Part shown: piece by piece, positions 35,662 through 45,635 of the stretch
How positions within the stretch are numbered: position 1 is the stretch's first letter
How the letters are laid out: each line of letters opens with the position of its first letter
Source of the DNA: Coix lacryma-jobi var. lacryma-jobi
Taxonomy: Eukaryota > Streptophyta > Magnoliopsida > Poales > Poaceae
NCBI GenBank assembly: GCA_009763385.1
Contig: CM019827.1
Coordinates: forward strand, 97,686,177 to 97,750,176
DNA: 64,000 nucleotides
Direction of reading: 5' to 3'
Program-made: the position numbers and the translations under genes
Notes under the pieces: generated by a model
What the model was told of the DNA's origin: nothing
The model's database searches: none
The model's input: only the letters and a program-made list of their open reading frames with translations

Positions 35662-35930
35662 CCCCGGTTTTGTGGACCAAACCGGGAAACCAGCCTTCAC
35701 AGCCAACCCCCGGTTTTGATGCCCAAACCGGGAAACCAGCTGCCCATTGCCTGAGTTTTGTGGCCCAAACTCAGAAACCCGTAGCGCCCAGGTTTTGAGG
35801 CCCAAACCTGGAAACCGTCCTCAGCCCGAGTTTTGTGGCCAAACTCGGAAACCATCCGTGCCCAGGTTTTGAGGCCCAAACCTGGAAACTGTCCACCCGA
35901 TGGTTTTTCTCTGCCTCTACCACCAAACCA
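35662..35930. repeat. Array of covarying hairpins in the 5' LTR of E
   Basis: Seven units. Here the first unit is intact (CCCGG/CCGGG), whereas in the 3' LTR it is mutated, so the paired form is probably ancestral. Confidence 0.78.
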
Positions 35931-36280
35931 AAGCTGTAGAGGGGATGCACCGCCCGTGCACCCCGTCCACCGACACGTGTCCCCAGGTCCACGACCCGAG
36001 CAACACCATGTCCCACAAGTCTTCGCTCGTCGCTGACCCAGGCTGCCAGCCACCACAGCTGATCCTCAGGCCACTGGTCCCTCAGTCCAAGCCTCACGCC
36101 CACCCTTCACCGCTCCCGGTCCGTCGGCACGGCACGTCTCTACTTGACCTTCACCTTGCCCTCGATCACTGTCTCTGTGCTCGACACCTGCACAACACAA
36201 GCCAAAGAACCTGCGATCAAGCCCGTTGATAATCACTCATCACTCAGAGACCCGGCATACACCCATGTATCCGCAATAAA

Positions 36281-37252
36281 TGCAAGTTAGGAGCTTCAGG
36301 AATATACTCGATAGAATGAAAAGATGCTCTACAAAGTGTTGATATGATGACTCAACAATAAGCATACATGCCAGCAAAGGCTCAAACTGATCACTAAATA
36401 CGAAATATGAACATATGAGCAAAGTGAGCAGTTTTAGCTAAAAAGTATTCACCATCAAAATAGCACTAAACATGTATAGACAGGAAGTCAAACAAGGGCT
36501 CAACATGTATACAAGGTGAACTACCCCTAGCAAACTTCAATCATCATGCTATAGAATGAATCATAGACTTGTGTTTTCAAAATTTATCAGAGTTGCAGCG
36601 GTGAAATTACACAAGTTCAAATTTCAGCATGTGATTGCGAGAGGTTGAAAACTTGTCAATTCCTAACTTTTCAACCGTGTGAAGCCAATGCAGAAGCAAT
36701 CAGAAGCTTAAAGCAACGGTTTCGGTCATACACTACACGGCTCAAGTTTAACTCAAAGTGCAAATGAGAAACAGTCCCGATACCGTGATGTGTTGACAAG
36801 CAATCCCATCTCGATCTTTTCAATTCACTTAAAACTTGGTTCAATTTTTATTACAGAATATAAACATGCCAAGCAAGTGAATGACTCAGAACTAGAGACA
36901 TAGCAACCTAGCATATATCAAAAGCACAAGTGATTTCAACACATTCTACACATGCTAGTTGCCAATCTCAATGGTGAACAATTGCAAATTTTATGTTTAT
37001 TAAGCATATTCACCATAAAATAGCTCGCTCACAACATGTATTAGTGATCAGAAAGAGCATAAGCTACAAGCATCATCATATAGCATCGGAGCATACTAGA
37101 CAGAGCATAGTTACATTCTAAGGAATATAGTCATCAAGCTTAGACAGTAAAAATGCATGATGAAAAGCAAATACTAATCTATTCAAAAAACGAAAACAAA
37201 ACAAAACAAAAAGAGTCAGTCTATGATACACAAGACAAAATGTTTTCGCCAT
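36281..37252 (-). other. 3' UTR of D, second part
   Basis: It continues directly from 2941 when E and one copy of ATAAA are ignored, and aligns with 5713-6673 of E and with 59130-60126 of F. AT-rich. I see no coding capacity. Confidence 0.85.
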
Positions 37253-38777
37253 CTAAAAGGGGAAACACACACCAACCTCACCTCTCAACCTAGCAAAGGT
37301 TGATTGGTCCAGAGGCTTGGTAAAGATATCTGCCAACTGATGATGAGTATCGACATGGCGAAGGTCGATATCACCCTTCTCATAATGGTCTCACAGAAAA
37401 TGGAAGCGCACATCAATGTGTTTGGTCTTAGAATGCAGCACAGGGTTCTTAGCAACACTAATAGCACTCGTGCTGTCACAAAGCAAGGCAACGCGAGAAA
37501 GGCTTAGACCAAAATCACGCAAAGTGGCCATCATCCAAAGCAATTGAGAACAGCAGCTTGCCGCAGCAACATACTCAGCCTCTTTGGTAGACTGGGCGAC
37601 GCTAGACTGCTTGCAAGAAGACCAAGACACAAGAGAAGAACCAATAAACTGACAAGTCCCAGAAGTGGACTTGCGATCAAGTCGGCAACTAGCAAAATCA
37701 ACATCCGAGTAACTGCAAAGGGAAAGGGTGGAGGAAGCAGAATACCAAATCCCAAACTCAGGTGTGAAGCATAAATACCTCATAATGCGCTTGACCGCCT
37801 GACGGTGAGAAGTGCGCGGTGACGACAGAAATCGTGCGCAAAGACACACCGCGAACTGGATGTTCGGGTGTGTCGCCGTCAGGTACAGCAGTGACCCGAT
37901 CATACTCCGATACTCCTTCTGGTCCACAGCTTCTCCATCCTTGTCCGCATCTAGGGCCGTCGTGGTCGACATGGGTGTCGGAAGAGGCTTGGCCTCACCC
38001 ATATCGAACTTCTTCAATATGTCCTTGGTGTACTTGCCCTGGTGCACGAACGTCCCCTCTCGGGATTGCTTGATTTGCAACCCGAGGAAAAACGTCAACT
38101 CGCCCATCACGCTCATCTCAAACTCCCTGCTCATAGTATCTGCAAACTTGGCAACCAAAGCATGAGAAGAACCACCGAAGATATCATCCACGTAAATCTG
38201 GACCAAGAGAGTGTCATTGCCTTGCTTGAGGAGAAAAAGCGTTTTATCCACACATCCCATTTTAAAACCCTTAGCAAGGAAAAAGGTTTTCAACCTATCA
38301 TACCAGGCTCTAAGGGCTTGTTTCAAACCATACAAAGCTTTGTGAAGTTTAAAAACATGGTTTGGAAACTTGGGATTTTCGAAACCGGGGGGTTGTTTCA
38401 CATACACCTCTTCTTCTATGTAGCCGTTTAGGAAGGCACTCTTGACATTCATTTGAAAAAGTTTAAACCCTTTGGATGTAGCAAAGTCCAAGAGTATCCT
38501 AATTGCCTTCAAACGAGCTACAGTAGCAAAAGTCTCCTCATAGTCTATCCCCTCCTTCTGACTATATCCTTGGGCTACAAGTCTGGCCTTGTTTCTCACA
38601 ATGTGGCCATCCTCTCCTTGTTTGTTTTTGAAAACCCATTTTGTACCAATAGGGTGACACTCAGGAGGAGGTGGAACCAAAACCCAAACCCGATTTCTCT
38701 CAAAATTTTCTAACTCTTCATGCATGGCATTCACCCAATCCGGATCAGATAAAGCATGTCCAACATCTTGGGGTTCA
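37253..38777 (-). pseudogene. D pol, C-terminal part: reverse transcriptase and RNase H
   Basis: It continues from 54926 across element C with the frame kept (AFVADFE then PQDVGHALSDPDWVN). RT shows GTKWVFKNKQGEDG, KLFQMNVKSAFLNG, VKQPPGFENPKFPN, and YVDDIFGGSSH with one Ile fewer than its relatives. RNase H shows FASCRLDRKSTSGTC and STKEAEYVAAASCCSQLLWM. The only stop is TGA at 37391-37393, where F has CGA. The polyprotein ends GVCFPF at 37253. Confidence 0.9.
38773..38777. repeat. Target-site duplication GTTCA, left copy (element C)
   Basis: GTTCA precedes the TG of C's 5' LTR and is repeated at 54926-54930 after the CA of the 3' LTR. D's pol frame is continuous when C and one copy are ignored. 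Confidence 0.95.
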
Positions 38778-39026
38778 TGTGACACCCTAGTGTCAAGCAC
38801 TGCATTAGGCACTGCAATTAGCTACTAAAGAAACATAAGCAATGCATTGCATCATTTCATGTGCATAAGAGTGCTTTTGCTTTTGTTTATTTAATTGGAG
38901 TTTTGATTTCTATTTGACTTGATGATTTAATTGGATCTCTATTTTGGTAAAGAGTTTCCTAAAATAGAGATTATTGAGTAGAGTGTTTTTCATGTTGGAG
39001 TTTTGACTTAGTTCAAAATAGTTTAT

Positions 39027-39039
39027 CCTATAAAATAGG
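39027..39039 (+). promoter_or_regulatory. TATA-like box in the LTR of C
   Basis: CCTATAAAATAGG, also at 50327-50339 in the 3' LTR. It is the best TATA match ahead of the GC-rich block. If used, about 4.5 kb of the LTR would be R/U5. Confidence 0.4.
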
Positions 39040-40419
39040 TCAAACAAAATGGTTCATATTTTAAAATTGGCTTTAATTATGAGGAGGTTGTAAAAATGGT
39101 TTTCAGAAAAAGTGTCTTATATGAAAGTTGTAGAGAAAATTATTTTGAGCAACTTTTATATTTGGGACAAAACCTAGTTTGGAGTTTTTGAAACTGTTTT
39201 TGAGTGGTCAAACTTTGGAAAATCTTTGGAAAAAGAAAAAGGAAAAGAATTTCTCCCGCGCCCCACCTTTCCGCCCATCTGGCCTTTCGGCCCAACCGCC
39301 CGCGCCGCTCACCCGCGCAGGGCCGGCCCAGCTCGCCGCGCCCGCTCCCGCGCGCGCTCGCGCGCGTCGCGCAGCACCGGTCGCCGACCGCGCCGCGCCG
39401 TACGCCGGCCAAATCGCCGCGTGGCGGCTTGCCTCTGCCGCGCATCGGCTCCGCCCTATCGCCGCGAGATCCTTGTTCGCTCGATCACACCACAATCCGC
39501 CTCGCCCACTCTCTGCTCGCCTCGCCTGCCGCGCCCGCTCGCCGTGCACGGCATCGCCCGCGCTGCCTCGCCGACCGCGCCGCCGTGTCCCGCCACGACC
39601 ACCGGCCGGTCAAGCCGATCAAAACCCCGAGCACCCCCTTCACTCCCTCGCTCACCCGCGCACACAACTCCCACTCGCTCTCGCTCTCACTCCCTCTCTT
39701 GCCCGCGAACGCAAGGCCGAGCGCTCACCTCGCCTTGGCCACTGCACGCCACCGCGAGAGCGCCTCCCCACGTTCCAGCCCTCACTGAGCCACCGCCGGC
39801 CGATTAACTCAGGCCACCACCCCGCCATCATCTAGACCGCACGGTGCTCCCGCTTCCACTCTGCCGGAGCCCCACCACTGCCAGAACGAGAAGTGCCATT
39901 TCTCGGCCGCTATCGACGACCGGGAGTGCACGCCATTGTTCTACACCACCCGAACCTTCGCCGAGCCTCGTATCTCCCGTCGAGCTTCACCGAGTCAAGG
40001 CAAGGTGAGAACACGACCCAGTCTCAACGCTACCGCCTTCTACCTCCCTCTTCTCCCCGGCCAAGCGCCATGGGCACCGCCGCGGACCTCGCTCGTGGCC
40101 AGGCTCGTCTTGAGCCATCCAAGCCAAACCAACCCCATAGCTTTGCTCCTTAGGGTTCACTCGAGCTTTTGTCTCCCCCAATTTCTCCGGCCGCCGCCGG
40201 ACACGGCGTAGCCGCCATCACCGTGCGCCGCCGCTCGCCGCCGGCATGCTCCGGCCGTGCGCTAGCCAAACCACCTACACCACTCGATGCGCCTCGTCGA
40301 GGAGAGTTCACAAGCCTAGCTTCCCCGCCGGCGACCTCACCGTCGGCGAGGAATCGACGGTCAAACCTCTCCCCTGTTTTCCTCTCTTTGACGGGTGGGT
40401 CCCGTTGACCCACGGACCC

Positions 40420-40680
40420 CTCGAGCCAGGCCTCGGACGGGCGATTGTTTTCCGTCTCGCCCGGGCCTCGAGCCAGGCCTCGGACGGGCGATTGTTTTCC
40501 GTCTCGCTCGAGCCTCGAGCCAGGCCTCGGACGGGCGATTGTTTTCCGTCTCGTCCGAGCCTCCGAGCCAGGCCTCGGACAGACGTTTGTTTTTATCATC
40601 TCGCTCGAGCTAGGCCTCGAGCGAACCCTCGGACACTGTCTCGTTCGAGCCGGGCCTCGAGCGAACACACACCTACCGCC
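40420..40680. repeat. 47-bp minisatellite in the LTR of C
   Basis: The core CCAGGCCTCGGACGGGCG recurs at 40426, 40473, 40520 and 40568, a period of 47-48 bp, with a degenerate tail. The same array is in the 3' LTR around 51770-52020. Confidence 0.88.
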
Positions 40681-41879
40681 GTGCGCCCGAGCCAGGTTGG
40701 GTTGAGTTGGACTGGGCCGAAAGCCCCGTTTGGGCTAGAATAAAGTTTTTCTTTTTTTTGTTTTCTGCTCAGTAACTAAGTTTGTTAATTTTGCTATAAT
40801 TAACTTGTAGCTCTGTTAATTTTGAAATTTCAGTTTTGCTAGTTTGTTTATGAGTAGATCTACCATGGAAAAATATGAAAGTATTTTTGGTAGGAGTTTA
40901 TTTTACTGTTTTCATTTATTCCAGTTTATATGCTTTTGCTAAGATAAATGGTTATATATGTTTTCTGGTTGAGATAATTCCTGGAGAATTTTGTGTAAGT
41001 TTATTATCCTGTTTTACACCTGTGAAAAATATATGATGCACTGTTTATGTGGAAAAAGTTTCTGTTATGCTTAAAAGTCCTTTTTGGTTGATTTCTTAGG
41101 ATAAATGTTAAGGTGTTTTATATGTCAAAATAAAATCTGGGAAAATTTGTGTAGTCTCTGTTCATGATGTTCAAGCTAAGAAAAAAATGTAAACATGATC
41201 TGTTATGTGAAGAAATCTGGAGATGCTTTACAAATGTGCTTTTCTGTGTTTTCCTTTGGAAATTCATGTAAGAAATAGTATAATGTTTCTATTCATGGAA
41301 CTTTCTTGATAAGCATAAAATGTGAAGTAGAATCTGGAAAAAATATGAAGTCGAGTTTATCACCCTTTTCCAGAAGGGTTGTAGTTCAAATAGTTTAAAT
41401 TGGGATAGATTTGTTTATTTTGTGTAGGCTTGTATGTTTATGCTCTGGCCACAAGTTCTCTACAGTAGTATGTGTATGAGTAGAAGAAGCCAGGAAAATT
41501 ATGAAATCTGCTGTTGAACACTTTTTGAGTAAGGAGCTAGTTCAAAGCACCTTTTTGGGCTGTTTGCTTGTCATTTTTGTATCTGCAGTTCGGTATTTTA
41601 TTTTTGGCTGAAATTTGTTCAGTGGAGTCCAGCAACTGTTGTTTGCCTTCTGAAATTTTCGTGGATTTTTCTGAGTCCAGAAATGTGCACTTGCAGTTCA
41701 AACCTAAGTTTCTTTTGAATTATTAAATAAGAAAAAGGTGAATAAATGGATTTTGTTTTATGAAATAAATGAGTATTTGCCTCAATGTCAAAAGTGGTTC
41801 AACAAGTTGGTTTTGTTGGTTTGCAAGAAATGCTCTTTCTCATACCTTCACACCTCGCACCCCGCATTTAAATATTTAT

Positions 41880-42098
41880 TATTCGTCGCATGCAATAGGA
41901 TCGACACTCCCGGAGCCCGAGCAGGAGCCAGAAGCAAACGCCGAGCAGCAGATTCCAGAGCTCCAGCAAGCCGAGGAAGTCGACCCCGCCAGCGACACTA
42001 ACTTGCCCGAGTGCCCTTCCCACGAGGCCTCGGTCTTCACCCAAGGCAAGCCCCGGAGCATATTAAGCCTCCTATCTTTTGCAATTAAAATTACTTGA
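41880..42098 (+). other. Conserved acidic reading frame inside the LTR of C
   Basis: A frame reading LPEPEQEPEANAEQQIPEL and then PECPSHEASVFTQGKPRS is preserved in both LTRs (3' copy at about 53226-53444). It lies in a short GC-rich island after a long AT-rich block ending in TTATTATTCGTCGCATGCAATAG, which resembles a splice acceptor. It may be an exon of an LTR-driven transcript. I do not recognise it. Confidence 0.3.
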
Positions 42099-43581
42099 GT
42101 CCTTTTATATTGTGATGCATTAAGTTTAGGAGTTGGAATGAATCCTACTTGCTGCATTACCATTCCTTGGTTATTGATTAATATCTACCTTGTTATCCTG
42201 TTATTTAATTACAATGTAGAATTGTTTAGCCTGCTTAATAAAAGTAGTAGTTAAGGATGTTTCCGTAATACCCGGATGGGTATTTATCGGATCACGGTTG
42301 GCTATATTTGCTATCGTGGAAAAGAACCTGAGTAGTAATGAAATACGGTCAACGGGATGGCAGGGCACAAGTTCGGAAACTTGGGGCAGTCCATCCGTTG
42401 GATCGTGTAGGTTTGTATCGATGTTGGCCCTCGTTCATTTTTGAACGCGCCCTTTTACTTACGGATATGTCGGTGCCGTAATCATCGACCCCAAAGCCGG
42501 TTAGAAGCTGTTCGGGCCGGTCTCAACCCGTGTCGTGCCCTCTAGTATGGAAATTGCGATCTGCCGCGTGAGGCCATCGCCAGGTTCCAATTGGGCGGTC
42601 CGTGCTGTGAGCCGCGACGATTACCACCACGAACAAGCATCGAGCGGTTGCCCAATGCAGGGACACGACGGGGAAAATGTGGGCTGGTATTAAAGGTCTT
42701 TCACCAGCTGGTTTGGAATTCGATTCGAGTCGCCGTCTCCCCCGGTTAATGGGAAACTATGGCGAGCTTCACCACGATACAACTCCATGTGATGAGTTAA
42801 GGTTCAACTAAAATGTGGATAAGTCAACTGGATATGGTTATATTATTGATTGATAGATTCAAGTGAGTGCTCTAGTACAGGTGAAAAACCTAGAATTAAG
42901 GAATAGGTCCAAAAATGGCAGCGCATCTTTATCATCAATTACCTCTTATCTGAAATTAAGCTTTTCGCAACTGAAAGATCCCAGCTCCACCTCAAAAGCC
43001 TTGCATACCCTTGGAGTCTTTATTTTCAGTTGGACGGGTAAGTCTAGCTGAGTACATTCCCGTACTCAGGGTTTATCCCGTTGTTGCAGATGGCCAAGTC
43101 TACTTCGGCTATTGTAAGCACTGCCTCTACCCAATGGAAGGTGATGAGGAGTAGGCCCAGGGCAGGGTCGTCCAGAAGCTTCCCTTTTGCTTTTGCTGGT
43201 CTGAGACTGTTGGTGGCACATTATCTTAAAAAGGAGGAGTGAGTCGTGTTGAGTGGGTTTTATCAAACAATGTTTATTTGGACCACACGTGTGGTGGTCA
43301 TGTTTTAACTACTTCAGCTTCCGCACTTTTAAAAATTAGTATTGTAATAACTCCGTTTTAAATTCCGCACTCTGATATGTTAAATTCGGTTTCGTTTCTC
43401 TGTGATGTATCTTTGCGAATGTAATCCTTGAACGATGCGATCCTGTATGATGTACGGTGATAGAAATCCTTCGAGATTTCCGGACTACCGGGGTTATATG
43501 GGATCAAGTATGAGTCGAAGTCAGACGGATTTGGCTAAGACAGTACTTGAACTCTTATAATCAGGACGGTTCCGCCACAGC

Positions 43582-43593
43582 TGGTATCGGAGC
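43582..43593 (+). other. Primer-binding site of C
   Basis: TGGTATCGGAGC, two bases after the LTR, matches the initiator tRNA-Met site at eleven of twelve positions. Confidence 0.92.
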
Positions 43594-44302
43594 ATGGTTC
43601 AAGCGATTACCTCCGTAAAAGAGCTATTTTCGAACTAAAATGGGTATTTCAAAACTATTTCAATTACTAAGTGTGCCCAGTCTCGTCCTTAAGCCCTATA
43701 CTAGGATTTAGGTGGCTTAACTGCTAACAGGGTTCAGGGTTTTGCTTCATGCTGGATCTTTATTTGCTGGTCCATTCTCGGGAAAAAGAGAATGCGTCGA
43801 TCGCGAAAACATGCATAAAATGATTTTGTAAGATATGAGAGCATGACCGTCCAACCGTCGGTCTAGGTGAGAGTTCTTATACCAAGTATGTGCGAGCTCT
43901 ACGTGAACACGTACGAGGGTATCAATGTTTTCAAGGGTGTTTTCTATGTTGGTGCATGGTGTTTAGTGTTGGCTTCTATGTATTTTGCGCATAATTGCCA
44001 ATACTCAATTGTTTTATCATTGGGAATTTCTTTGGGCTGAAATGAATCTTCTGCAGGTACACTAACTATGCGAACGAGTAGAACGTGTAGATAACGCATG
44101 AGAGATCGTTCTTGCCACCGACTAGAACGTTAGGACTTACGAGTCGTTATTAGTGAGTGAGAACGTAAGTACGATCATGCATCATGTGTATATTCTTGCA
44201 TTTACATTACCTCCCCTTAAATTAAAAGTTGTCTCCTTTCTATAAAATTTGCCAACTTAATATCCATCTCACGAGAGTTCGAAACCCTTTTTGTTTCTAC
44301 AG
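43594..44302 (+). promoter_or_regulatory. Leader of C with a predicted intron
   Basis: There is no long ORF. A strong donor GTAAGTACG is at 44165. The sequence from there to 44302 is T-rich and ends CTTTTTGTTTCTACAG directly before the ATG at 44303, giving a predicted 138-nt intron. Another acceptor-like GTGCAG directly precedes the gag ATG at 45636. A second possible donor or acceptor is CTGCAGGTACAC at 44051-44062. Confidence 0.5.
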
Positions 44303-45316
44303 ATGGCCCGGACTAAGCTGGCCGCTCGCAAGGCCACCGGAGGCAGAGGAGTTCCGCGTCACCGCTTGGCCACCAAGCTGACCCGGAAGACGTTCTTGTC
44401 CTACTTCGGGTTGCCGACGATCCTTTGGAGGATTCTGCAGGCCGTGGGCTATGAGGAAGGACAGGAGCCCAGGTACTCGTGGCAGAAGGAGATCTATGGA
44501 CAGGATTCCCTGGTCATGGTGCAGATTAAGGTCAAGGCCTTACCTGCCAAGCCTCACTGGACAGGATGGACGGAGATCACCAGAGGCACTTGTGCCAAGG
44601 ATGGAGCCAACAGGGCAGCGTATCTTGTGCTGAAGGATATCATCGCTCGTTTCCCCGCCGACCTAGCTAGCGCTATGGCAGGAGTGTTTCCTCGTGGATC
44701 ACTTTTTCCATTGCGCTGGAAGCAGACTTCAGAGTCAGTCTTGACAGGGAGCCCAGAGGAGAGGTTCTACTGTGAGACGCCTGCGATGAGCGCCACCGGA
44801 GCTTTGTTGGGTGTATGTGAGAGTTTGGAGCACACTCTCGGGAGCGTGACCTTCACCCTCACAGCCACCTACCAGAGCAAGAGGAAGCTTCAAGAGGACT
44901 TCGACGCTGAGGTTGCTCGTCTGCAGGAGAGGATTCAGCAGGTTACTCTTGAGCATGACGACGCCCGCACCACAACAGCAGCACAGTCCACTGCCAGGAC
45001 AGTTGCAGAGCAGATGTACCTGACCACCGCTCTTCAGAGGGATGAGGCCCGCACCGCGCTTGACCAGCTTAGAGAGGGAGCCCACCTGTTGATACAGCAG
45101 ATCCACGGACAACAGGCCTACATCGACCAGCTCCACGAGGCCGTCCATCAGATGCACCACGCCGCGCAGGAGGCCGCCGCCCCAGCGGTTGAGGTTCAGG
45201 ATCCCCAGGACGGAGAGGTCCTTGGTCCCGACGCCCCACCAGAGGAGGATCATGCTGACGAGCCGATGATCGACGTCGACGCAGAGGACGCTGCATCCGC
45301 CACTGGAGACCCCTGA
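44303..45316 (+). CDS. C accessory protein with a histone H3 tail-like N-terminus
   Basis: Intact ORF of 337 residues beginning at ATG 44303, immediately after a CAG. Residues 1-19 read MARTKLAARKATGGRGVPR, followed by HRLATKLTRKT. Against the histone H3 tail, 18 of 28 positions match with one inserted residue, including the positions of H3 K4, R8, K9, K23, R26 and K27. Residues about 35-120 (YSWQKEIYGQ, then VMVQIKVKAL, then AKDGANRAAYLVLKDII) have a strand-strand-helix pattern reminiscent of a double-stranded-RNA-binding fold (inference, weak). Residues about 195-290 form a coiled coil, and the tail is acidic and proline-rich. It lies between the primer-binding site and gag, on the same strand. 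I do not recognise a named family. Confidence 0.8.
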   Translation: MARTKLAARKATGGRGVPRHRLATKLTRKTFLSYFGLPTILWRILQAVGYEEGQEPRYSWQKEIYGQDSLVMVQIKVKALPAKPHWTGWTEITRGTCAKDGANRAAYLVLKDIIARFPADLASAMAGVFPRGSLFPLRWKQTSESVLTGSPEERFYCETPAMSATGALLGVCESLEHTLGSVTFTLTATYQSKRKLQEDFDAEVARLQERIQQVTLEHDDARTTTAAQSTARTVAEQMYLTTALQRDEARTALDQLREGAHLLIQQIHGQQAYIDQLHEAVHQMHHAAQEAAAPAVEVQDPQDGEVLGPDAPPEEDHADEPMIDVDAEDAASATGDP

Positions 45317-45635
45317 GCGTTAGTTGTTAGAGATCGTTTTCTTTTGTATAGCTTGAGCTTGCTCGCTAAGTGATGTAACACCCGAGACATGTGATGGTTT
45401 ATGTTTAAATGTTGATGGCATGTAAGCTTTTGGACAAAGTCCGGACTTCGATCCGACATCTTTTATGGAAATCCGTCGTTTGCATGTCTAATTTTGAGCG
45501 ATTGTTTTGTGATGTTGTATGGAAATGAGTAATTATACTTGGTCGTGTGCTAAATTTTCGAATTATGTACAGCGCAGTATTTATTCATGATCGATGTAAC
45601 ATCACCTAATGATTGCTTATTAGTGGGATGTGCAG
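45317..45635 (+). other. Spacer between the C accessory gene and gag
   Basis: AT-rich, no ORF. It ends CACCTAATGATTGC...GGGATGTGCAG, which has a branch-point-like CTAAT and an AG directly before the gag ATG. This is compatible with a 3' splice site. Confidence 0.5.

Larger units (their letters stand above)
2947..36275 (-). mobile_element. Element E: SIRE/Maximus-like Ty1/copia retrotransposon, full-length but interrupted
   Basis: E has two LTRs (2947-5026 and 34173-36275), a primer-binding site, gag, pol, a 3' UTR and a polypurine tract, all on the minus strand. It is flanked by ATAAA at 2942-2946 and 36276-36280. Element A interrupts its pol at 7468-29065 between GTGCA copies. Without A its length is close to 11.7 kb, in the range of SIRE-type elements. 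Lineage evidence includes two zinc knuckles in a long gag, a coiled-coil gag segment of the SIRE type, long LTRs and a long 3' UTR. Numerous stops and frameshifts make it non-autonomous now. Confidence 0.88.
34173..36275 (-). repeat. 5' LTR of element E
   Basis: TGAAGGACTGAGAATGC to ATGTATCCGCA, 2,103 bp, followed at 36276-36280 by the ATAAA duplication. A palindrome array is at 34583-34865, with one more GGACTGTCCGGACCTGGGG unit than the 3' LTR. A hairpin array is at 35662-35930. Confidence 0.88.
38778..43579 (+). repeat. 5' LTR of element C
   Basis: It begins TGTGACACCCTAGTGTC and ends GGACGGTTCCGCCACA. A TATA-like CCTATAAAATAGG is at 39027-39039. The LTR is strongly zoned: a GC-rich block at about 39250-40735, an AT-rich block at 40740-41860, a short GC-rich block at 41880-42060, then mixed sequence. 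It contains a 47-bp minisatellite (40420-40610). Because of the high GC, several frames are open at once in 39180-39835 and I do not treat them as genes. Confidence 0.93.

Noticed and set aside
34173..37237. A tandem LTR-internal-LTR-internal array of two copia elements sharing one LTR of about 3 kb
   Set aside because: The ATAAA duplications at 2942 and 36276, and the polypurine tract ending at the ATCCGCA border, show that the LTR ends at 36275. Sequence beyond it is the 3' UTR of the outer element D, so the elements are nested.
39179..39835. Long overlapping plus-strand ORFs (about 200 residues) in the LTR of C, also at 50479-51171
   Set aside because: Three frames and the opposite strand are open together because the block is very GC-rich. 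The proteins are low-complexity Ala/Pro/Arg and the two LTR copies differ by frame-changing indels.
43036..43096. A mini-intron in the LTR of C between GTAAGT (43037) and GTTGTTGCAG (43095)
   Set aside because: About 55-60 nt is shorter than usual plant introns. The acceptor alone may still be used from a distant donor.
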